Both the position numbers and the translations under genes were made by a program. Below are positions 62,218-64,000 of a DNA stretch of 64,000 nt, piece by piece. The stretch's first letter is position 1. Every line of letters starts with the position of its first letter. Under the pieces are notes generated by a model. That model saw only the letters and a list, made by a program, of their open reading frames with translations. It was not told where the DNA came from and ran no database searches. The DNA is from Planctomycetota bacterium. Its GTDB lineage: Bacteria; Planctomycetota; Planctomycetia; Pirellulales; Pirellulaceae. The DNA lies in assembly GCA_026692865.1 (NCBI GenBank), contig JAPLNI010000058.1, positions 248,001 through 312,000 of the forward strand, in the 5' to 3' direction.

Positions 62218-63462
62218 GTGTTGGAAAAATATTCGTTTGGCGTAGGTGATCGTTTTGGACATCAAGCGGCTGCACAGTTGCGTGCATTTCAGATGTTGGA
62301 GACAAACGGAGTCGTAGCGGTTCCCGTTTGGAATAAATCCAATCGCGAGCACACCTTTATCGGGTCTGAGCCCGCGTCAGTGTTAGCGGCCGCAGAACGA
62401 GCTGTCACGGACACCGGTTGGAAGCATCCTTGGCACGTCGATGCCGACCATATTCGCATTGACACGGTAGATCGCTTCATCGATTCCTCTGATTTCTTCA
62501 CGATCGACGTTGCAAACTATATCGGAAAGCCCCCAAGCGATGCGGAACTGGCAGCGTTTCTCAGTCGACATCCAGAGCTCGCGGACCCGATAAGCATCCC
62601 CGGCATTTCCGAACCTATTCATATCTCTTGGGATTCTTTGCAAACGATAGCTCGGCACTATTTGTCTGCGACACAAGAGGCAGGCCACGTTTACCGTCAC
62701 ATCGCACTACACCGTAAGGGACGTGAGTCGATCATTGAAGTCTCTATCGACGAAACACCCTCACCACAAACGCCAGCTGAGTTGTTAGTAATCCTTGCCG
62801 CGCTTAGCGATCAAGACATTCCATTACAAACCATTGCGCCGAAGTTTACAGGACGCTTCAATAAGGGAGTCGATTATGTAGGTAGCGTTGTGGACTTCGC
62901 TCGTGAATTTGAGGACTGTATTGCCATTCTTAAATACGCCGTCGACAAGTACGCCTTTCCTGGGAGCTTGAAACTGAGCGTTCACAGCGGGAGTGACAAG
63001 TTCAGCATCTATCCGATCATCGCTCGGCTTTTACGAAAGACAGATGCGGGATTGCACGTAAAAACAGCCGGTACATCCTGGCTAGCAGAGATCATCGGTT
63101 TGTGCGAGGCGGGCGGGGATGGTCTCACCATTGTCCAGGAGATGTATGCTGCTGCATTCCAAGACTGGGAGGCATTGTGCCTTCCTTACGCAGACGTCAT
63201 CGACATCGATCCTTCGAAGCTCCCATCACCAGAAACAGTCAACAAAATCTCTGGTTCCGATTTCGCTTTGATGATGCAGCACGATCCTGCTTCACCGAAT
63301 TTCAATACAAACGTTCGGCAACTTATGCACGTCTCGTTCAAGCTCGCCGCAAAAAAGGGAACACGCTATCTAGACCTCCTAACGCAACATTCAGATCGCG
63401 TTGGGCAAGAGGTGACCGACAATATCTACTACAAGCATCTCAAGCCGCTGTTTTTGCAGTAA
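62218..63462 (+). CDS. uxaE: Tagaturonate epimerase
   Basis: 414 residues from GTG at 62218 (VLEKYSFGVGDRFGHQAAAQ). The whole length matches the UxaE family as I recall it: HPWHVDADHIRIDTVDRFID, then FTGRFNKGVDYVGSVVDFAR, LKLSVHSGSDKFSIYPIIAR and HVKTAGTSWLAEIIGL. UxaE interconverts D-tagaturonate and D-fructuronate in galacturonate breakdown, so pectin-derived uronates are likely a carbon source. No other uronate genes are adjacent. Its 5' side holds the CTCTGTG-rich repeat. Confidence 0.82.
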   Translation: MLEKYSFGVGDRFGHQAAAQLRAFQMLETNGVVAVPVWNKSNREHTFIGSEPASVLAAAERAVTDTGWKHPWHVDADHIRIDTVDRFIDSSDFFTIDVANYIGKPPSDAELAAFLSRHPELADPISIPGISEPIHISWDSLQTIARHYLSATQEAGHVYRHIALHRKGRESIIEVSIDETPSPQTPAELLVILAALSDQDIPLQTIAPKFTGRFNKGVDYVGSVVDFAREFEDCIAILKYAVDKYAFPGSLKLSVHSGSDKFSIYPIIARLLRKTDAGLHVKTAGTSWLAEIIGLCEAGGDGLTIVQEMYAAAFQDWEALCLPYADVIDIDPSKLPSPETVNKISGSDFALMMQHDPASPNFNTNVRQLMHVSFKLAAKKGTRYLDLLTQHSDRVGQEVTDNIYYKHLKPLFLQ

Positions 63463-63705
63463 TGAGGGAAGCTTTAAACCGAGCCAAGTAGAAATCGGCG
63501 ATCGCCTCAGGCTCATGGGGATTTGTTTGAGATGTTTTTATTGGGGCACTCATTTATTTTGCATGGATATTCGGGGGAAAAGTTTGAATCGAGTACGCCG
63601 CCGCTGCGAGATAAGTCAAAATCGATTAAGATTTAACTAGTCGTTCAGTAGCTGCGGTACGATAACGCCGGTTCCATCCTCTTCCATTGCGAGCACCCCA
63701 ATATT

Positions 63706-64000
63706 ATGTCTTGGCAATTGTCTTCGGCGACAGCGACACTCTCGACGAACTTCTGGCGTGGGGTTTTAGATCTTGGGAATCCTCAAAACGGATTCTCGGT
63801 CGAGTCCGACAACGGTTTGAAATCGAATCTGTTTCCGATCTCACTCATGCAAGTGCCCGCGACTCCTCTGCTTAGTGAATGCTTTGTGCGGCAAGGAGAT
63901 TTGATTGTCGTTTATCCTCAGCGTGAGGGCCGGCTTTTTTCGCTACAGCTTGACTATCGAATTCTTCCAATTGAATCTCACATTAAGTCCACGCTTACGA
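63706..64000 (+). CDS. Unrecognised protein, 5' part only
   Basis: An open frame from ATG at 63706 runs to the window end without a stop (98 codons). It begins MSWQLSSATATLSTNFWRGV and continues LDLGNPQNGFSVESDNGLKS, with later GDLIVVYPQREGRLFSLQLD. The mixed beta pattern resembles conserved planctomycete proteins of unknown role. A competing 62-codon ORF in another frame (63687-63875) is likely its shadow. The preceding 243 bp show no other gene. Confidence 0.7.
   Translation, partial: MSWQLSSATATLSTNFWRGVLDLGNPQNGFSVESDNGLKSNLFPISLMQVPATPLLSECFVRQGDLIVVYPQREGRLFSLQLDYRILPIESHIKSTLT

Noticed and set aside
63687-63875. 62-codon ORF near the right edge
   Set aside because: It is in a different frame from the longer open frame at 63706 that runs off the window; the longer one is preferred.

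Overview
The window looks like chromosomal DNA from a planctomycete, most likely of the Pirellulales type. This is inferred from gene content: tagaturonate epimerase-like, DUF58/BatA-like and large Ser/Thr kinase-like proteins, secreted beta-helix proteins and a planctomycete-style PgsA. No phage, transposase, CRISPR array or rRNA was seen. Base composition looks balanced, but I did not compute it. Most genes lie on the minus strand in short operons.

Layout. 1-242: start of rsfS, cut by the window edge. 719-1186: a Bcp-type peroxiredoxin. 1383-7219 (minus): NUDIX hydrolase, then an RND pump, its adaptor and a TetR regulator whose start codon lies inside a palindromic operator. 7261-14409 (minus): a GT2 glycosyltransferase, a beta-helix protein, a BatA-like/DUF58 pair and an HD-GYP protein with a degenerate receiver. 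14705-18373: a large membrane-anchored pseudokinase. 18574-19781: a glutamate dehydrogenase broken by a small deletion. 19907-23203 (minus): pdxJ-dapA-dapF-acyltransferase operon. 23423-29854: one 2143-residue ORF joining an AddB-like and an AddA-like protein. 30199-32409: 6-phosphogluconolactonase and glycerate 2-kinase. 32506-33085: pgsA with a frameshift near its 3' end. 33158-38266: a membrane protein, greA, a secreted TPR-like protein and an M14 peptidase. 38485-38566: tRNA-Ser(GGA). 39183-41812: a DUF3127 protein, a pentanucleotide microsatellite and an active-looking Ser/Thr kinase. 41965-45665: a FabZ-like dehydratase, a Gly-rich RRM protein with a clear terminator, and a class III fructose bisphosphatase. 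45886-54329 (minus): a co-directional run trpE-uraH-pfkB-phzF-FAD oxidoreductase-beta-helix-CE15-like esterase. 54622-63462: a McsA-like protein, an M3 peptidase, a VWA protein, proC, an NCS1 transporter and uxaE. 63706-64000: start of an unrecognised CDS.

Carbohydrate use is a theme: uronate epimerase, glucuronoyl-esterase-like enzyme, two beta-helix proteins, sugar kinase, glycerate kinase, 6-phosphogluconolactonase and FBPase. Lysine/peptidoglycan (dapA, dapF), proline, tryptophan and pyridoxal synthesis are also represented.

The most interesting signals are (i) the AddB-AddA single-chain fusion; (ii) an 81-bp palindromic repeat, related to intergenic repeats elsewhere in the window, lying exactly in frame inside that gene; (iii) a second hairpin family whose arms vary while its TTAC loop and GCTAC trailer stay constant; (iv) a 15-unit pentanucleotide microsatellite upstream of a kinase gene; and (v) two conserved genes (gdh, pgsA) interrupted by small indels, which may be real or sequence errors.
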